NCBI RefSeq assembly: GCF_001423525.1
Contig: NZ_LMOI01000012.1
Location: 128,115-192,114 of the forward strand
DNA from: Arthrobacter sp. Leaf137
GTDB taxonomy: Bacteria > Actinomycetota > Actinomycetes > Actinomycetales > Micrococcaceae
Reading direction: 5' to 3'
DNA length: 64,000 nt
Part shown: piece after piece, positions 1-8,548 of the stretch
Layout: every line of letters starts with the position of its first letter
How positions within the stretch are numbered: the first letter of the stretch is position 1
Notes under the pieces: generated by a model
What the model was told of the DNA's origin: nothing
The model's input: the letters and a program-made list of their open reading frames with translations, nothing else
Database searches by the model: none
Translations under genes and position numbers: made by a program

Positions 1-116
1 GCGATTCGGGTACCACCAGCTACTCCTCGGAGCCCGCTGCCACCGATTCCGGTGCCGGCACCCTGGCTTCGGACGAGGCACTTGCTGCCCTGCGTGAGAA
101 GCTGACCGGCAACTAA
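1..116 (+). CDS. rpsA: 30S ribosomal protein S1, C-terminal end (partial)
   Basis: The first 116 bases hold the last 37 codons of a reading frame that enters from outside the window and stops with TAA. The tail is rich in Ser, Ala, Thr and Gly and ends in LREKLTGN, as in actinobacterial S1 proteins, which carry a flexible acidic/Ala-rich tail after the S1 RNA-binding repeats. S1 helps recruit mRNA to the 30S subunit. In actinobacteria rpsA lies just upstream of coaE and uvrB, as here, which supports the call although no S1 domain lies inside the window. A strong terminator follows. Confidence 0.75.
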   Translation, partial: DSGTTSYSSEPAATDSGAGTLASDEALAALREKLTGN

Positions 117-143
117 TTGCCACCGGCCCTTCGGGGCTGACAC

Positions 144-182
144 AACAGGCCCCCTGCCCACACGGCAGGGGGCCTGTTGCTT
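144..182 (+). terminator. Rho-independent-type terminator after rpsA
   Basis: A perfect 15-bp inverted repeat (144-158 with 164-178, 5-nt loop), very G/C rich, is followed by GCTTTAA. It sits 28 nt after the rpsA stop and before the oppositely oriented acetyltransferase gene, so it can end rpsA transcription. Confidence 0.8.
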
Positions 183-217
183 TAAGGCGGTCGAGGCTGG
201 GCGGCGGCGTTGCTGGT

Positions 218-736
218 CTAGAGGTCGACGACGGCGAGGACCGTTCCGTCGTCGCCGGGCGTGAGGCGGCAGCCGGCTGAGGCCAGCAGCTGCCGGGCGG
301 CCAGGTTCCCGGCCAGCGTCCGGGCGGTGACCCGGGAGACCCCTGCCCTGCGGGCGTGTTCCAGGACCAGTTTCAGCGCCGCGCTGCCGATGCCCCGGGA
401 CCGGTAGCTGCGTCCCAGCCAGATGCCGGTCTCTGCCGTGGGGACCTCTGCCGATGCAATCCGTTTCAGGCGCACTGACCCTGCGGCGCCGCCGGCGCTG
501 AAGACCGCCCAGCTCTTTTCCCCGGCCTGGCCGTCCAGTCCGGCCGCGGCTTCGCGGTGGTAGTTGCGGAACCATGCCGTGCGTTCGGGGTTCCAGCCGG
601 GCCCGCCCAGCGGGGGAGCCACCTCGTCCGGGGACGCATCCCGATGGGCAAGGGACAGCAGCTGTTCCAGCACTAGCTCATCGACGTCGACGAGCGTCAC
701 GGCGGGGGAGTGCGGTGATTCAGGCATGGGGCACAT
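218..736 (-). CDS. GNAT family N-acetyltransferase
   Basis: A protein of about 172 aa with the GNAT acetyl-CoA pyrophosphate-binding signature RSRGIGSAAL in its second half, followed by the usual helix and the late strand region ARQLLASAGC. GNAT enzymes move an acetyl group from acetyl-CoA to an amine; the substrate cannot be read from sequence. I start at the ATG at 736 because a GGAG lies 7 nt upstream; a TTG at 739 and an ATG at 727 are in frame alternatives. The start lies inside the 3' end of the upstream YigZ-family gene (overlap about 17 nt), so the two are probably one transcript with coupled translation. Confidence 0.8.
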   Translation of the reverse strand: MCPMPESPHSPAVTLVDVDELVLEQLLSLAHRDASPDEVAPPLGGPGWNPERTAWFRNYHREAAAGLDGQAGEKSWAVFSAGGAAGSVRLKRIASAEVPTAETGIWLGRSYRSRGIGSAALKLVLEHARRAGVSRVTARTLAGNLAARQLLASAGCRLTPGDDGTVLAVVDL

Positions 737-1421
737 CAATCCACTCCGTTCCTTCAGGGGCCAGTGTGGCTGACCCGGCGGTCAGGCCGAGCACCCGTTC
801 GGCTGCGGCGGAGATTTCAGCGCCGGTGTCCGGCACGGCGATGCGCAGCACTGTATGGCTGCCTCCGTAGCTGGTGTCGGCCATGGTGAAGCCGCCGGCC
901 CGGAGATCATTCTCAAGACGTCCCGCAACGCCGTGCGGCACGGGGATGGAGCAGATCCGCAGCCGGCTGCGCCGCACCTGGGGCGCCAGGGCCAGCGCCG
1001 AGGACACAGATTCCGAGTAGGCACGCACCAGGCCGCCGGCGCCCAGCAGGATGCCGCCGAAGTAGCGGACGACGACGGCGCTGACGTCGCTGAGGTCCGT
1101 GGCCCCGGGCACGGTTTCCTTCTTGGTGAGGGCTTCCAGCATCGGGATGCCGGCGGTTCCGGAGGGTTCGCCGTCGTCGCTGGAGCGCTGAATGTCACGG
1201 TCCGGTCCGATCACGAATGCGGAGCAGTGGTGCCTGGCGTCGTGGAACTCGCGGCGAAGGTCTGCCACCAGTGAACGGGCTTCGCCTTCACTGCCGGAGC
1301 GGCGCAGCACGGTGATGAACCGGGACCGCTTGATCTCCAGTTCGTGCCGGAAGTCTTCCCCGGCTAACAGGGTGGTGTAGGCCGTGGCCCTGCTGTTCCC
1401 GGGCTCCGCTGCTTCCACCAC
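720..1421 (-). CDS. YigZ/IMPACT family protein (UPF0029)
   Basis: A 233-aa protein with the hallmarks of the YigZ/IMPACT family: DGEPSGTAG at about residues 83-91 and RYFGGILLGAGGLVRAY at about 119-135, followed by a C-terminal ferredoxin-like half. Bacterial members are small cytoplasmic proteins of uncertain role; the eukaryotic relative IMPACT regulates the Gcn2 translation kinase. The first two codons are both GTG. The first is exactly 6 nt after a TAGACT hexamer (1428-1433, minus strand), so the transcript is probably leaderless and starts at 1421. The downstream acetyltransferase overlaps its 3' end. Confidence 0.88.
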   Translation of the reverse strand: MVEAAEPGNSRATAYTTLLAGEDFRHELEIKRSRFITVLRRSGSEGEARSLVADLRREFHDARHHCSAFVIGPDRDIQRSSDDGEPSGTAGIPMLEALTKKETVPGATDLSDVSAVVVRYFGGILLGAGGLVRAYSESVSSALALAPQVRRSRLRICSIPVPHGVAGRLENDLRAGGFTMADTSYGGSHTVLRIAVPDTGAEISAAAERVLGLTAGSATLAPEGTEWIDVPHA

Positions 1422-1427
1422 GGCCTC

Positions 1428-1433
1428 AGTCTA
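1428..1433 (-). promoter_or_regulatory. -10 element (TAGACT), leaderless promoter of the YigZ-family gene
   Basis: TAGACT on the minus strand ends 6 nt before the GTG start at 1421. No Shine-Dalgarno sequence fits in between, so the mRNA probably begins at or next to the start codon. No convincing -35 is visible. Confidence 0.6.
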
Positions 1434-1465
1434 GCCGCAGCCGTAGGGCCGCCACTGCGGCGGCC

Positions 1466-2764
1466 CTACTTGCCGGCAGACCCGCGCGGACGGCGGCGCA
1501 GTGTCTTGGCCAGCGAGAGTTTGCCGGTGTACTGGATGGACCCGTAGCGGAACAGGTGTACGGACAGGCGCAGCATGAGGACGCCGATGATGAACAGTTC
1601 GGCGATCACGATGATCGACTCGGCGGGGCTCAGGGTTCCGAAGCCGTTCCGGAGCATGGCAGTCACGGGCGCCGAGAGCGGGAAGTAAGTGAACGCCTGG
1701 ACGATGGGTGACTGGGGGTCGCTCAGGATGAGGCTGATGGCGTAGAACGGTACGAAGATCAGCGCCATCAGCGGGCCGAAGACCACCCCGGCTTCCTTGG
1801 CGTTTGGCATTACCGCGCCAATGGCACCCAGGACTGCTGTGAACAGCAGGAAGCCGCCCAGCAACAGCAGTGCGCCCACCAGCAGCGGCCCCGGTTCGAA
1901 CACGACGTCGGAGAGGTCGATGTCCGGAAGCGACAGCCTGTCCCTGAAGAAGGCAAAGCCGACGATGACCGGCGCCAGGAACACCGAAATCTGAACGAGG
2001 CCCACCAGGAGGAGCGAGATGATCTTCCCGATGATCAGGGTAGTGGGGTTCAGCGTGGTCAGTATCATCTCGGTGACCCTGTTCTCTTTTTCTTCCAGGG
2101 TGCTGTTCAGCATCTGGTTGGAGAGCAGGATGATCATCACGTAGAAAAGCACCAGGAACATCAGCGGCGGAACGGCGGCGCCGAAGCCACCGGATGCCTG
2201 CCCGTCCCGGTAGGTCTCGGTGTCCACCTTGACGTTCCCGCTGGCTGCCGCCGTGAGCTGTGGTGAGCCGATGTCTGCTTGCGCCGCCACCATGAGCAAT
2301 TGCTTGGCCACCGCCTCATAGGTCCCGTTGGCGAAGACCCCACGGTCCGTGCCGTACACCTGCACCGGTTCGGCAGCGGGGTTGGCCGGATAGGCGAAGT
2401 AGGCGTCCACCGTGCCGGCCTTGACGTCAGCGAGTGCCTGCTCCGGGTTTGCGGCTTTGGTCCCGCCGGCTGCCCGGCCGGTGGCCTCCGGGATGATCCC
2501 CGATGCGTCGGTGTAGGTGAAAGACAGTGCCGCGTTCTTCTGTGCATCCGCGGACGCGCTGGTGGAACTGTTGCTGACAAAGATCAGGGCGAAGACGATC
2601 GCTGTCACCACGGGGATGGCCAGTGTGGCGATCCAGAACCGCGGCTTTTTGGTGGTGCGGAAGAACTCAAACCCCACCACGGTGCCCAGGTTGTGCCAGC
2701 GCACGGCGGGGCGCCGGGCAGGGATGGGCGGAGTGGAGGACGAACGGGATGGTGCAGTGCTCAT
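1466..2764 (-). CDS. ABC-2 type exporter permease (NatB-like)
   Basis: A 432-aa membrane protein. After a charged N-terminus there is one membrane segment (about 42-63), then a soluble extracytoplasmic region of about 130 residues, then a cluster of five or six segments to the C-terminus. This is the layout of NatB/YhaP-type ABC-2 permeases. The motif LEEKENRVTEMILTT, just after the first segment of the cluster, is typical of this family (cytoplasmic coupling region). Its ATG overlaps the stop of the upstream ATPase gene by 4 bp (ATGA), so the pair is translationally coupled and forms one exporter. The substrate is unknown; Na+ or drug export is known for relatives. Confidence 0.87.
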   Translation of the reverse strand: MSTAPSRSSSTPPIPARRPAVRWHNLGTVVGFEFFRTTKKPRFWIATLAIPVVTAIVFALIFVSNSSTSASADAQKNAALSFTYTDASGIIPEATGRAAGGTKAANPEQALADVKAGTVDAYFAYPANPAAEPVQVYGTDRGVFANGTYEAVAKQLLMVAAQADIGSPQLTAAASGNVKVDTETYRDGQASGGFGAAVPPLMFLVLFYVMIILLSNQMLNSTLEEKENRVTEMILTTLNPTTLIIGKIISLLLVGLVQISVFLAPVIVGFAFFRDRLSLPDIDLSDVVFEPGPLLVGALLLLGGFLLFTAVLGAIGAVMPNAKEAGVVFGPLMALIFVPFYAISLILSDPQSPIVQAFTYFPLSAPVTAMLRNGFGTLSPAESIIVIAELFIIGVLMLRLSVHLFRYGSIQYTGKLSLAKTLRRRPRGSAGK

Positions 2765-3699
2765 GGCCGGGCCTCCGCGGGTTGGTCCTGTCCGCCGTAG
2801 ACCCGGATGAAGATTTCATCCAGGGAAACGCGGGCTGTGGTGAAGCTGCTGACGCTGACTCCGGCGGTGACCAGCTCGCGCAGGACGGCGGCCTGCCCTG
2901 CGCCCGGGCGCGGCGCCAGCTCGGCGTACCCGCCGGAGTCGAGGGCGATGTCGTACAGCGTGGAGCGGGGCAGGACGCCGTCGTAGCCCACCCTGTAGAC
3001 GGTTCCGCCGAACTGCTCCTGCACCTCCTCCACTGTGCCGTAGGCGCGGGAGGTGCCGTCCTTGAGGAGGATGACGCGGTCGCAAAGCCGTTCCACTTCT
3101 TCCATCTGGTGGGTGACCATGATGACCGTGGCACCGGCCAGCTTCTGTTCTTCGATGATGTCCATCAGCAGGCGGCGGTTCACGGGGTCGAAGCCCTTTG
3201 TGGGTTCGTCCAGGATCAGCAGTTCCGGGGCGTTCATGATGGTGACGCCGAGTTGGATCTTCTGCTGCTGGCCGCCGGAAAGCTTATCCAGGTTGGAGGC
3301 GGCCTTGTCCGCGAGCTGCACGCGCTCCAGGTAGTCGAGGGACCAGGCTTTGGCCTGCGCCTTGCCCAGGCCCTTAAGCCGGCCGAAATAGACCATGACG
3401 TCCAGGACTGGTTCCTTTTTGTACAGGCCGCGTTCTTCCGGCAGGTAGCCCAGCCGGGCGCCGTCGCTGGGTTCGAAGGGTTTCCCGCCGATGTGGAGCG
3501 TCCCCGCGGTGGGCTGGTAGATCCCCAGCAAAGCGCGGAGCGTCGTGGTCTTCCCCGATCCGTTGCTCCCCAGGAACCCGAAGGTTTCCCCGGCGCGCAC
3601 ATCGAAGGACAGGTCCCTGATGACGGTGGCGTCACCGAAATCCATCCGGAAATCCGCGATATGGACCAGCGGCTCCGTGTCCGCACCCCCTGCAGTCAT
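2761..3699 (-). CDS. ABC exporter ATP-binding subunit (NatA-like)
   Basis: A 312-aa ATPase with all nucleotide-binding motifs: Walker A GSNGSGKTT (about 44-52), signature LSGGQQQK (140-147), Walker B LLILDEPTKG (160-169) and the switch His in MVTHQ (about 197). The C-terminal extension of about 90 residues after the nucleotide-binding domain is typical of ABC-2 exporter ATPases such as NatA. It drives the adjacent permease with which it overlaps by 4 bp. The ATG is 6 nt downstream of a TAGTCT -10 hexamer, which implies a leaderless transcript divergent from coaE. Confidence 0.9.
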   Translation of the reverse strand: MTAGGADTEPLVHIADFRMDFGDATVIRDLSFDVRAGETFGFLGSNGSGKTTTLRALLGIYQPTAGTLHIGGKPFEPSDGARLGYLPEERGLYKKEPVLDVMVYFGRLKGLGKAQAKAWSLDYLERVQLADKAASNLDKLSGGQQQKIQLGVTIMNAPELLILDEPTKGFDPVNRRLLMDIIEEQKLAGATVIMVTHQMEEVERLCDRVILLKDGTSRAYGTVEEVQEQFGGTVYRVGYDGVLPRSTLYDIALDSGGYAELAPRPGAGQAAVLRELVTAGVSVSSFTTARVSLDEIFIRVYGGQDQPAEARP

Positions 3700-3705
3700 G
3701 GACTC

Positions 3706-3711
3706 AGACTA
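3706..3711 (-). promoter_or_regulatory. -10 element (TAGTCT) of the NatAB-like operon
   Basis: The minus-strand TAGTCT ends 6 nt before the ATG at 3699. It is divergent from the coaE promoter; the two -10 boxes are only about 70 bp apart, so the promoters share this short region. Confidence 0.6.
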
Positions 3712-3782
3712 CCGAACCACGCGGCCCTCCCGGTCCTGCGGCCCGTGCCGGGAACGGGGCGCGGTGCCGCCTGCTGTCCGTC

Positions 3783-3788
3783 TAGGCT
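3783..3788 (+). promoter_or_regulatory. -10 element (TAGGCT), leaderless promoter of coaE
   Basis: TAGGCT followed by 6 nt and the GTG start of coaE at 3795. There is no ribosome-binding site, consistent with a leaderless mRNA. Confidence 0.6.
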
Positions 3789-3794
3789 GGGACG

Positions 3795-5009
3795 GTGCTG
3801 AAGATCGGATTGACCGGCGGGATCGCGTCAGGGAAGTCGGTGGTTGCCTCCCGGCTGAAGGAACGCGGGGCGGTCCTGGTGGACGCAGACGCACTCGCCC
3901 GCGAGGTGGTGGAGCCCGGCACCGAGGGCCTGGAACGCATCGTTGCCGAGTTCGGCCAGGACATGCTCGACGCCGAAGGCCGGCTTGACCGCCCGCGGCT
4001 CGGAGAGGCGGTGTTCGGCAACAAGGACCGCCTGGCTGCGCTGAACGGCATTGTGCATCCACTGGTGCGCGCCCGTGCGGCGGCCATCACGGCGGCCGCG
4101 CCGGAAGGTGCGGTGGTGGTCCAGGACATTCCCCTGCTGGTAGAGACCGGCCAGGGCAGCAACTTCCACCTTGTCCTGGTGGTCGATGCCCCGGACGGGC
4201 TGCGGCTGGAGCGGATGCAGGAACTCCGGGGCATGAGTGCTGAAGCCGCCCGTGCCCGCATGGCCGCGCAGGCCCCCCGGGAAACCAGGCTGGCCGCGGC
4301 CGACGTCGTCCTGGACAACTCCGGCCCCCTGGTGCACTTATTGGAGCAGGTGGACAGCCTCTGGGATACCCGCCTGCTGCCGTACGCCCGGAACCTTGCA
4401 GCCGGTGTACGGGCCAAAAGGACCGGTGCGCCTGTCCTCGAGCCGTACCGGGATGAGTGGCCACAGCAGGCCGCAAGGATCGCCGCGAAGCTCATGGCTG
4501 CGGCTCCCGGGCTGATCCTCGCAGTGGACCACATCGGCTCCACCTCTGTCCCGGGCCTGGCCGCGAAAGACGTCATCGATCTGCAGGTTGCGGTGTCCGG
4601 ACTGGACGCCGCAGACAGGCTGGCGCCGTTGCTGGGTGCGGCAGGCTTCCCACTGGTGCCCGGCGCCGGCAAGGACACTCCGAAACCAGCCGACCCCGAT
4701 CCGGCGCAGTGGCAGAAGCGGTTCCATGCGAACGCCGATCCCGGCAGGGCGGTCAACCTCCACGTGCGGGTGGCAGGCTCTCCGGGCTGGCGTTATGCCC
4801 TGCTGTTCCGGGACTGGCTTCGGGTTGACGGCCAGGCGCGGCGGCTGTACGAGTCGCATAAGACTGCACTTGCACAGAGCTTCGCCGGCGCCGGCAGCAC
4901 CAGGCCGTATGCCGAAGCCAAGGAGCCGTGGTTCACAGACGTTGCGTGGCCCTCGATGGGGGCATGGGCCGCCGCAACCGGGTGGGAACCGCCGTCGTAC
5001 GCTCCCTGA
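3795..5009 (+). CDS. coaE: Dephospho-CoA kinase fused to a GrpB domain
   Basis: A 404-aa two-domain protein. Residues 1-200 are dephospho-CoA kinase: P-loop GLTGGIASGKS (5-15), DADALAREVV (30-39) and the lid region. It phosphorylates the ribose 3'-OH of dephospho-CoA, the last step of CoA synthesis. Residues from about 214 form a GrpB (UPF0157) domain, with GSTSVPGLAAKDVIDL at 248-263 marking its nucleotidyltransferase-like fold. Bacterial CoaE alone is about 200 aa, so the C-terminal half is an extra domain; this fusion is known in actinobacteria, and the role of the GrpB part is unclear. GTG start, 6 nt after a -10 box. Confidence 0.93.
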   Translation: MLKIGLTGGIASGKSVVASRLKERGAVLVDADALAREVVEPGTEGLERIVAEFGQDMLDAEGRLDRPRLGEAVFGNKDRLAALNGIVHPLVRARAAAITAAAPEGAVVVQDIPLLVETGQGSNFHLVLVVDAPDGLRLERMQELRGMSAEAARARMAAQAPRETRLAAADVVLDNSGPLVHLLEQVDSLWDTRLLPYARNLAAGVRAKRTGAPVLEPYRDEWPQQAARIAAKLMAAAPGLILAVDHIGSTSVPGLAAKDVIDLQVAVSGLDAADRLAPLLGAAGFPLVPGAGKDTPKPADPDPAQWQKRFHANADPGRAVNLHVRVAGSPGWRYALLFRDWLRVDGQARRLYESHKTALAQSFAGAGSTRPYAEAKEPWFTDVAWPSMGAWAAATGWEPPSYAP

Positions 5010-5077
5010 AGGCGCGGACACCGCGCTGTGCTGTTCGCCCGTAACGGACTGGGCCGTCCAGTGTCGGTGCCCGGTTG

Positions 5078-5083
5078 TAGATT
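5078..5083 (+). promoter_or_regulatory. -10 element (TAGATT), leaderless promoter of uvrB
   Basis: TAGATT then 6 nt (AGATCC) and the ATG of uvrB at 5090. No Shine-Dalgarno sequence. No LexA-type TCGAA/TTCGA inverted repeat was seen in the preceding 80 nt. Confidence 0.65.
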
Positions 5084-5089
5084 AGATCC

Positions 5090-7204
5090 ATGAGCCTTGC
5101 GCAGGATATCAACCGTGTTGTAGCGCCCTTCGAAGTCATCAGCGAGTTCAAGCCGGCCGGCGACCAGCCTGCCGCCATCGCCGACCTGACGGAGCGGATC
5201 AACAACGGCGAGAAGGACGTGGTGCTGCTGGGTGCCACGGGTACCGGCAAGAGTGCCACTACGGCCTGGCTCATTGAACAGGTGCAGAGGCCCACCCTGG
5301 TGATGGTCCAGAACAAGACCCTCGCCGCGCAGCTGGCCAACGAATTCCGTGAACTGCTCCCTAACAACGCGGTGGAATACTTCGTCTCCTACTACGACTA
5401 CTACCAGCCTGAGGCCTATGTGGCCCAGACGGACACCTTCATCGAGAAGGACTCGTCCATAAACGAGGAAGTAGAGCGGCTGCGTCACTCCGCCACGAAC
5501 GCCCTGCTCACGCGGCGCGACGTCATCGTGGTGGCCACCGTGTCCTGCATCTACGGCCTTGGCACCCCGGAAGAGTACATCGCCGGCATGGTGACGCTGC
5601 GCAAGGGCGCCGAAATGAACCGGGACGACCTCCTCCGGAAGTTCGTCTCCATGCAGTACGCCCGCAACGACATGGACTTCCACCGCGGGACGTTCCGGGT
5701 CCGCGGCGACACCGTGGAAATCATCCCGATGTACGAGGAACTCGCCATCCGGATCGAGTTCTTCGGGGACGAAATCGAAAACATCCAGACTCTTCACCCG
5801 CTGACCGGCGAAATCATCCAGGATGAAGAGGAAATGTACGTCTTCCCGGCCTCGCACTACGTGGCCGGTCCCGAGCGGATGAGCCGCGCCATCAAGCGCA
5901 TCGAGGACGAACTGGCAGAGCGCCTGCAGGTCCTTGAGAGCCAAAACAAGCTCGTCGAGGCCCAGCGGCTCCGGATGCGCACCACTTATGACCTGGAAAT
6001 GATGCAGCAGATGGGTTTCTGCAACGGCATCGAAAACTACTCCTCCCACATCGACGGCCGCGCCCGCGGGACGGCGCCGCACTGCCTGTTGGACTATTTC
6101 CCGGACGACTTCCTGCTGGTCATCGACGAATCCCACGTGACCGTGCCGCAGATCGGCGCCATGTACGAAGGTGACATGTCCCGGAAGCGGAACCTCGTGG
6201 ACTTCGGCTTCCGGTTGCCCTCCGCCATGGATAACCGGCCGCTGAAATGGGACGAATTCCTTGAGCGCGTCGGCCAGACCGTCTACCTGTCGGCAACGCC
6301 CGGCAAATACGAGCTGGGCAAGGCTGACGGCTTTGTCCAACAGATCATCCGGCCCACCGGCCTGATCGATCCCGAGGTGGTGGTCAAGCCCACCAAGGGG
6401 CAGATCGATGACCTGCTGGGCGAGATCAAGAAGCGTACCGAAAAGAATGAACGCGTCCTGGTAACCACCCTCACCAAGCGGATGGCCGAAGACCTCACTG
6501 ACTACCTGTTGGGCCACGGCGTCAAAGTCGAATACCTGCACTCGGACGTTGACACCCTGCGCCGCGTGGAGCTTTTGAGGGAGTTGCGGATGGGGACGTT
6601 CGATGTCCTTGTCGGCATTAACCTCCTGAGGGAGGGCCTTGACCTGCCCGAGGTCTCGCTGGTCAGCATCCTCGATGCCGACAAGGAAGGCTTCCTCCGG
6701 TCCTCCACGTCGCTGATCCAGACCATCGGCCGCGCGGCCCGTAACGTCTCCGGCCAGGTGCACATGTACGCGGACCGAATCACGGACTCCATGGCCCACG
6801 CGATCGATGAAACCAACCGGCGCCGTGCCATCCAGGTGGCGTACAACACCGAGCATGGGATTGATCCGCAGCCTTTGCGGAAGAAGATCGCCGACATTAC
6901 GGACCAGCTGGCCAAGGAAGACGCCGACACCGATGCACTGCTGGGAAGCTTCGACTACGGCAAGGGCAAGCGCGGCATCACGGGGTCAACCAAGGCCGGC
7001 GCGAAGAAGGGCGCTGCGCAAGTACGGGCGGACGGCCTGGCCGCAGCACCGGCGGAGGACCTGGTGGGGATGATCGCGCAGCTGACCGAGCAGATGCACG
7101 GGGCTGCGGCGGAACTGCAGTTCGAAGTGGCCGCCCGGATCAGGGACGAGGTCGGCGAACTGAAGAAGGAACTGCGCCAGATGCAGGCCGCCGGCCACGC
7201 CTGA
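5090..7204 (+). CDS. uvrB: UvrABC system protein B
   Basis: A 704-aa excinuclease subunit, slightly longer than the E. coli protein (about 670). It has Walker A GATGTGKS (48-55), the beta-hairpin region [11 protein letters not shown] (about 102-112) that locks onto damaged DNA, the helicase motif DESH, motif VI-like QTIGRAARN, and a C-terminal UVR motif (about 660-697) for UvrC contact. UvrB receives damage from UvrA and recruits UvrC to make both incisions. Translation likely begins on a leaderless message. A long antisense frame opposite it is a composition artefact. Confidence 0.97.
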   Translation: MSLAQDINRVVAPFEVISEFKPAGDQPAAIADLTERINNGEKDVVLLGATGTGKSATTAWLIEQVQRPTLVMVQNKTLAAQLANEFRELLPNNAVEYFVSYYDYYQPEAYVAQTDTFIEKDSSINEEVERLRHSATNALLTRRDVIVVATVSCIYGLGTPEEYIAGMVTLRKGAEMNRDDLLRKFVSMQYARNDMDFHRGTFRVRGDTVEIIPMYEELAIRIEFFGDEIENIQTLHPLTGEIIQDEEEMYVFPASHYVAGPERMSRAIKRIEDELAERLQVLESQNKLVEAQRLRMRTTYDLEMMQQMGFCNGIENYSSHIDGRARGTAPHCLLDYFPDDFLLVIDESHVTVPQIGAMYEGDMSRKRNLVDFGFRLPSAMDNRPLKWDEFLERVGQTVYLSATPGKYELGKADGFVQQIIRPTGLIDPEVVVKPTKGQIDDLLGEIKKRTEKNERVLVTTLTKRMAEDLTDYLLGHGVKVEYLHSDVDTLRRVELLRELRMGTFDVLVGINLLREGLDLPEVSLVSILDADKEGFLRSSTSLIQTIGRAARNVSGQVHMYADRITDSMAHAIDETNRRRAIQVAYNTEHGIDPQPLRKKIADITDQLAKEDADTDALLGSFDYGKGKRGITGSTKAGAKKGAAQVRADGLAAAPAEDLVGMIAQLTEQMHGAAAELQFEVAARIRDEVGELKKELRQMQAAGHA

Positions 7205-7243
7205 CACATACGTCACCACGGGGTCGCATCCAGCCGCGCTGCG

Positions 7244-7249
7244 GTACAG
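7244..7249 (+). promoter_or_regulatory. -10 element (TACAGT) for the riboswitch-terC transcript
   Basis: TACAGT places a transcription start near 7256, just before the conserved riboswitch core begins at 7263. The transcript would then have a 5' leader of about 150 nt containing the whole aptamer. Confidence 0.5.
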
Positions 7250-7256
7250 TTAACGT

Positions 7257-7386
7257 CACGTAGGGGAGTATCCCAAGCGCTACGATCGTCAACACGCAGG
7301 GCATGGTTGCCCAGCCGGGCGTAGCGGGCCCGCCGCATCAGCACCAAGTGCCCAGGCTGGCCGGAGAGACTTACACCGCATCTCTG
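7257..7386 (+). ncRNA. yybP-ykoY manganese riboswitch
   Basis: The leader carries the conserved blocks of the yybP-ykoY aptamer in order: GGGGAGTA at 7263-7270, CGTCAACACG at 7287-7296, a variable GC-rich arm (about 7297-7360), and GAGAGACTTACACC at 7364-7377. Family knowledge: this RNA senses Mn2+ and switches on Mn exporters and TerC-like proteins (YkoY, Alx, MntP). The gene directly downstream encodes a TerC-family protein, the expected partner. I did not fold it; assignment rests on the conserved loops, spacing and gene context. The ribosome-binding GAAAGG at 7395-7400 lies just after it, so control of translation initiation is plausible. Confidence 0.82.
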
Positions 7387-7408
7387 TACCCCGCGAAAGG
7401 CTACCCCT

Positions 7409-8437
7409 GTGCTCGAATTGCCCTTGTGGTTCGAGGTCGGCTCATTTGTCGTCCTCGGCCTGATCCTCCTGATCGACCTGCTCCTGGTCGTTCGCCGCCC
7501 GCACGAACCGTCCATGAAGGAAGCCGGACTGTGGGTGGCGTTCTACGTCACCCTGGCGCTGCTGTTTGCCGGCGCCATGTTCCTCTTCGCCGGCCACGAG
7601 TATGGCGGCCAGTTCGTTGCCGGCTGGGTCACTGAGTACAGCCTCAGCATCGACAACCTCTTCGTCTTCATCATCATCATGGCCCGGTTCTCGGTGCCCA
7701 GGAAGTACCAGCAGGAAGTGCTGATGGTGGGCATCATCATCGCCCTGGTCCTGCGTGGCATTTTCATCCTGCTCGGCGCGATCGTGATCGAGCAGTTCAG
7801 CTGGGTGTTCTACATCTTCGGCGCGTTCCTGCTGTGGACCGCGTGGAAGCAGGCCCAGGACGAGGGCGAAGACGAAGAGGACAAGGAAAACCCCCTCATC
7901 GCCCGGATCCGCAAGGTCATCCCCATGTCGGAGAAATTCGACGAAGGCAAGCTGCGCACCACCGTGAACGGCAAGAAGGTCTTCACCCCCATGCTGATCG
8001 TGTTCATCACCATCGGCCTGACAGACCTGCTGTTCGCCGTGGACTCGATTCCCGCAATCTTCGGCCTCACCCAGAGCCCGTTCATCGTGTTCACCGCCAA
8101 CCTGTTCGCCCTCATGGGCCTGCGCCAGCTGTACTTCCTGCTCGGCGGCCTCATGAACCGCCTGGTGTACCTGAAGCACGCCCTGTCCGTCATCCTGGCG
8201 TTCATCGGCGTCAAGCTGGTCCTGCACGCCATGCACGTGAACGAGCTGCCGTTCATCAACGGCGGCAAGCACATCGAATGGGCACCTGAAATCCCCACGT
8301 TCGTGTCCCTCGCGGTCATCGTCGGCACCATCGTCATCGCCGTCGTTGCCAGCCTGCTCAGCTCCAAGGCCAAGGAAGCCCACATGGACCCGCGCCTCGA
8401 AGAGGACGTCCGGAAGAGCCACAGCGACGCCGAATAG
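7409..8437 (+). CDS. TerC family integral membrane protein, likely Mn2+ exporter
   Basis: A 342-aa polytopic membrane protein with about nine predicted segments. It has the two acidic TerC motifs SIDNLFVFIII and GLTDLLFAVDSIPAIFGL, whose Asp residues lie within membrane helices and likely bind metal. A charged cytoplasmic loop rich in Glu and Asp separates the halves. TerC relatives export Mn2+ (YceF/YkoY in Bacillus, Alx in E. coli) and metallate secreted enzymes; tellurite resistance is the historical name. GTG start at 7409 with GAAAGG upstream. Expression is probably induced by Mn2+ through the leader riboswitch. A terminator follows. Confidence 0.92.
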   Translation: MLELPLWFEVGSFVVLGLILLIDLLLVVRRPHEPSMKEAGLWVAFYVTLALLFAGAMFLFAGHEYGGQFVAGWVTEYSLSIDNLFVFIIIMARFSVPRKYQQEVLMVGIIIALVLRGIFILLGAIVIEQFSWVFYIFGAFLLWTAWKQAQDEGEDEEDKENPLIARIRKVIPMSEKFDEGKLRTTVNGKKVFTPMLIVFITIGLTDLLFAVDSIPAIFGLTQSPFIVFTANLFALMGLRQLYFLLGGLMNRLVYLKHALSVILAFIGVKLVLHAMHVNELPFINGGKHIEWAPEIPTFVSLAVIVGTIVIAVVASLLSSKAKEAHMDPRLEEDVRKSHSDAE

Positions 8438-8459
8438 ACGCTTCATCCCGTTTCAGCGG

Positions 8460-8500
8460 ACCGCAGTCCCGGCAGCATCAGCGCCGGGACTGCGGTCTTT
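8460..8500 (+). terminator. Terminator after the TerC gene
   Basis: A 14-bp perfect stem (8460-8473 with 8483-8496, 9-nt loop) followed by CTTTGGTTT, just after the terC stop and before the next promoter. Confidence 0.75.
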
Positions 8501-8536
8501 GGTTTATAACCACTGCTGGACGGCGTACCGCGGGAC

Positions 8537-8542
8537 TATGCT
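8537..8542 (+). promoter_or_regulatory. -10 element (TATGCT), leaderless promoter of the MFS gene
   Basis: TATGCT, 6 nt, then ATG at 8549; no ribosome-binding site. Confidence 0.6.
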
Positions 8543-8548
8543 CGGTCC

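Noticed and set aside
4793..6856. A 687-codon antisense frame opposite uvrB
   Set aside because: It lies fully on the reverse of a certain gene; long antisense frames are expected in high-GC DNA because stop codons are rare. Its protein is rich in His, Asp, Gly and Val without domain motifs.
7205..7260. LexA-type box upstream of terC or downstream of uvrB
   Set aside because: No TCGAA/TTCGA inverted repeat occurs there; the only convincing SOS box found is at uvrA.
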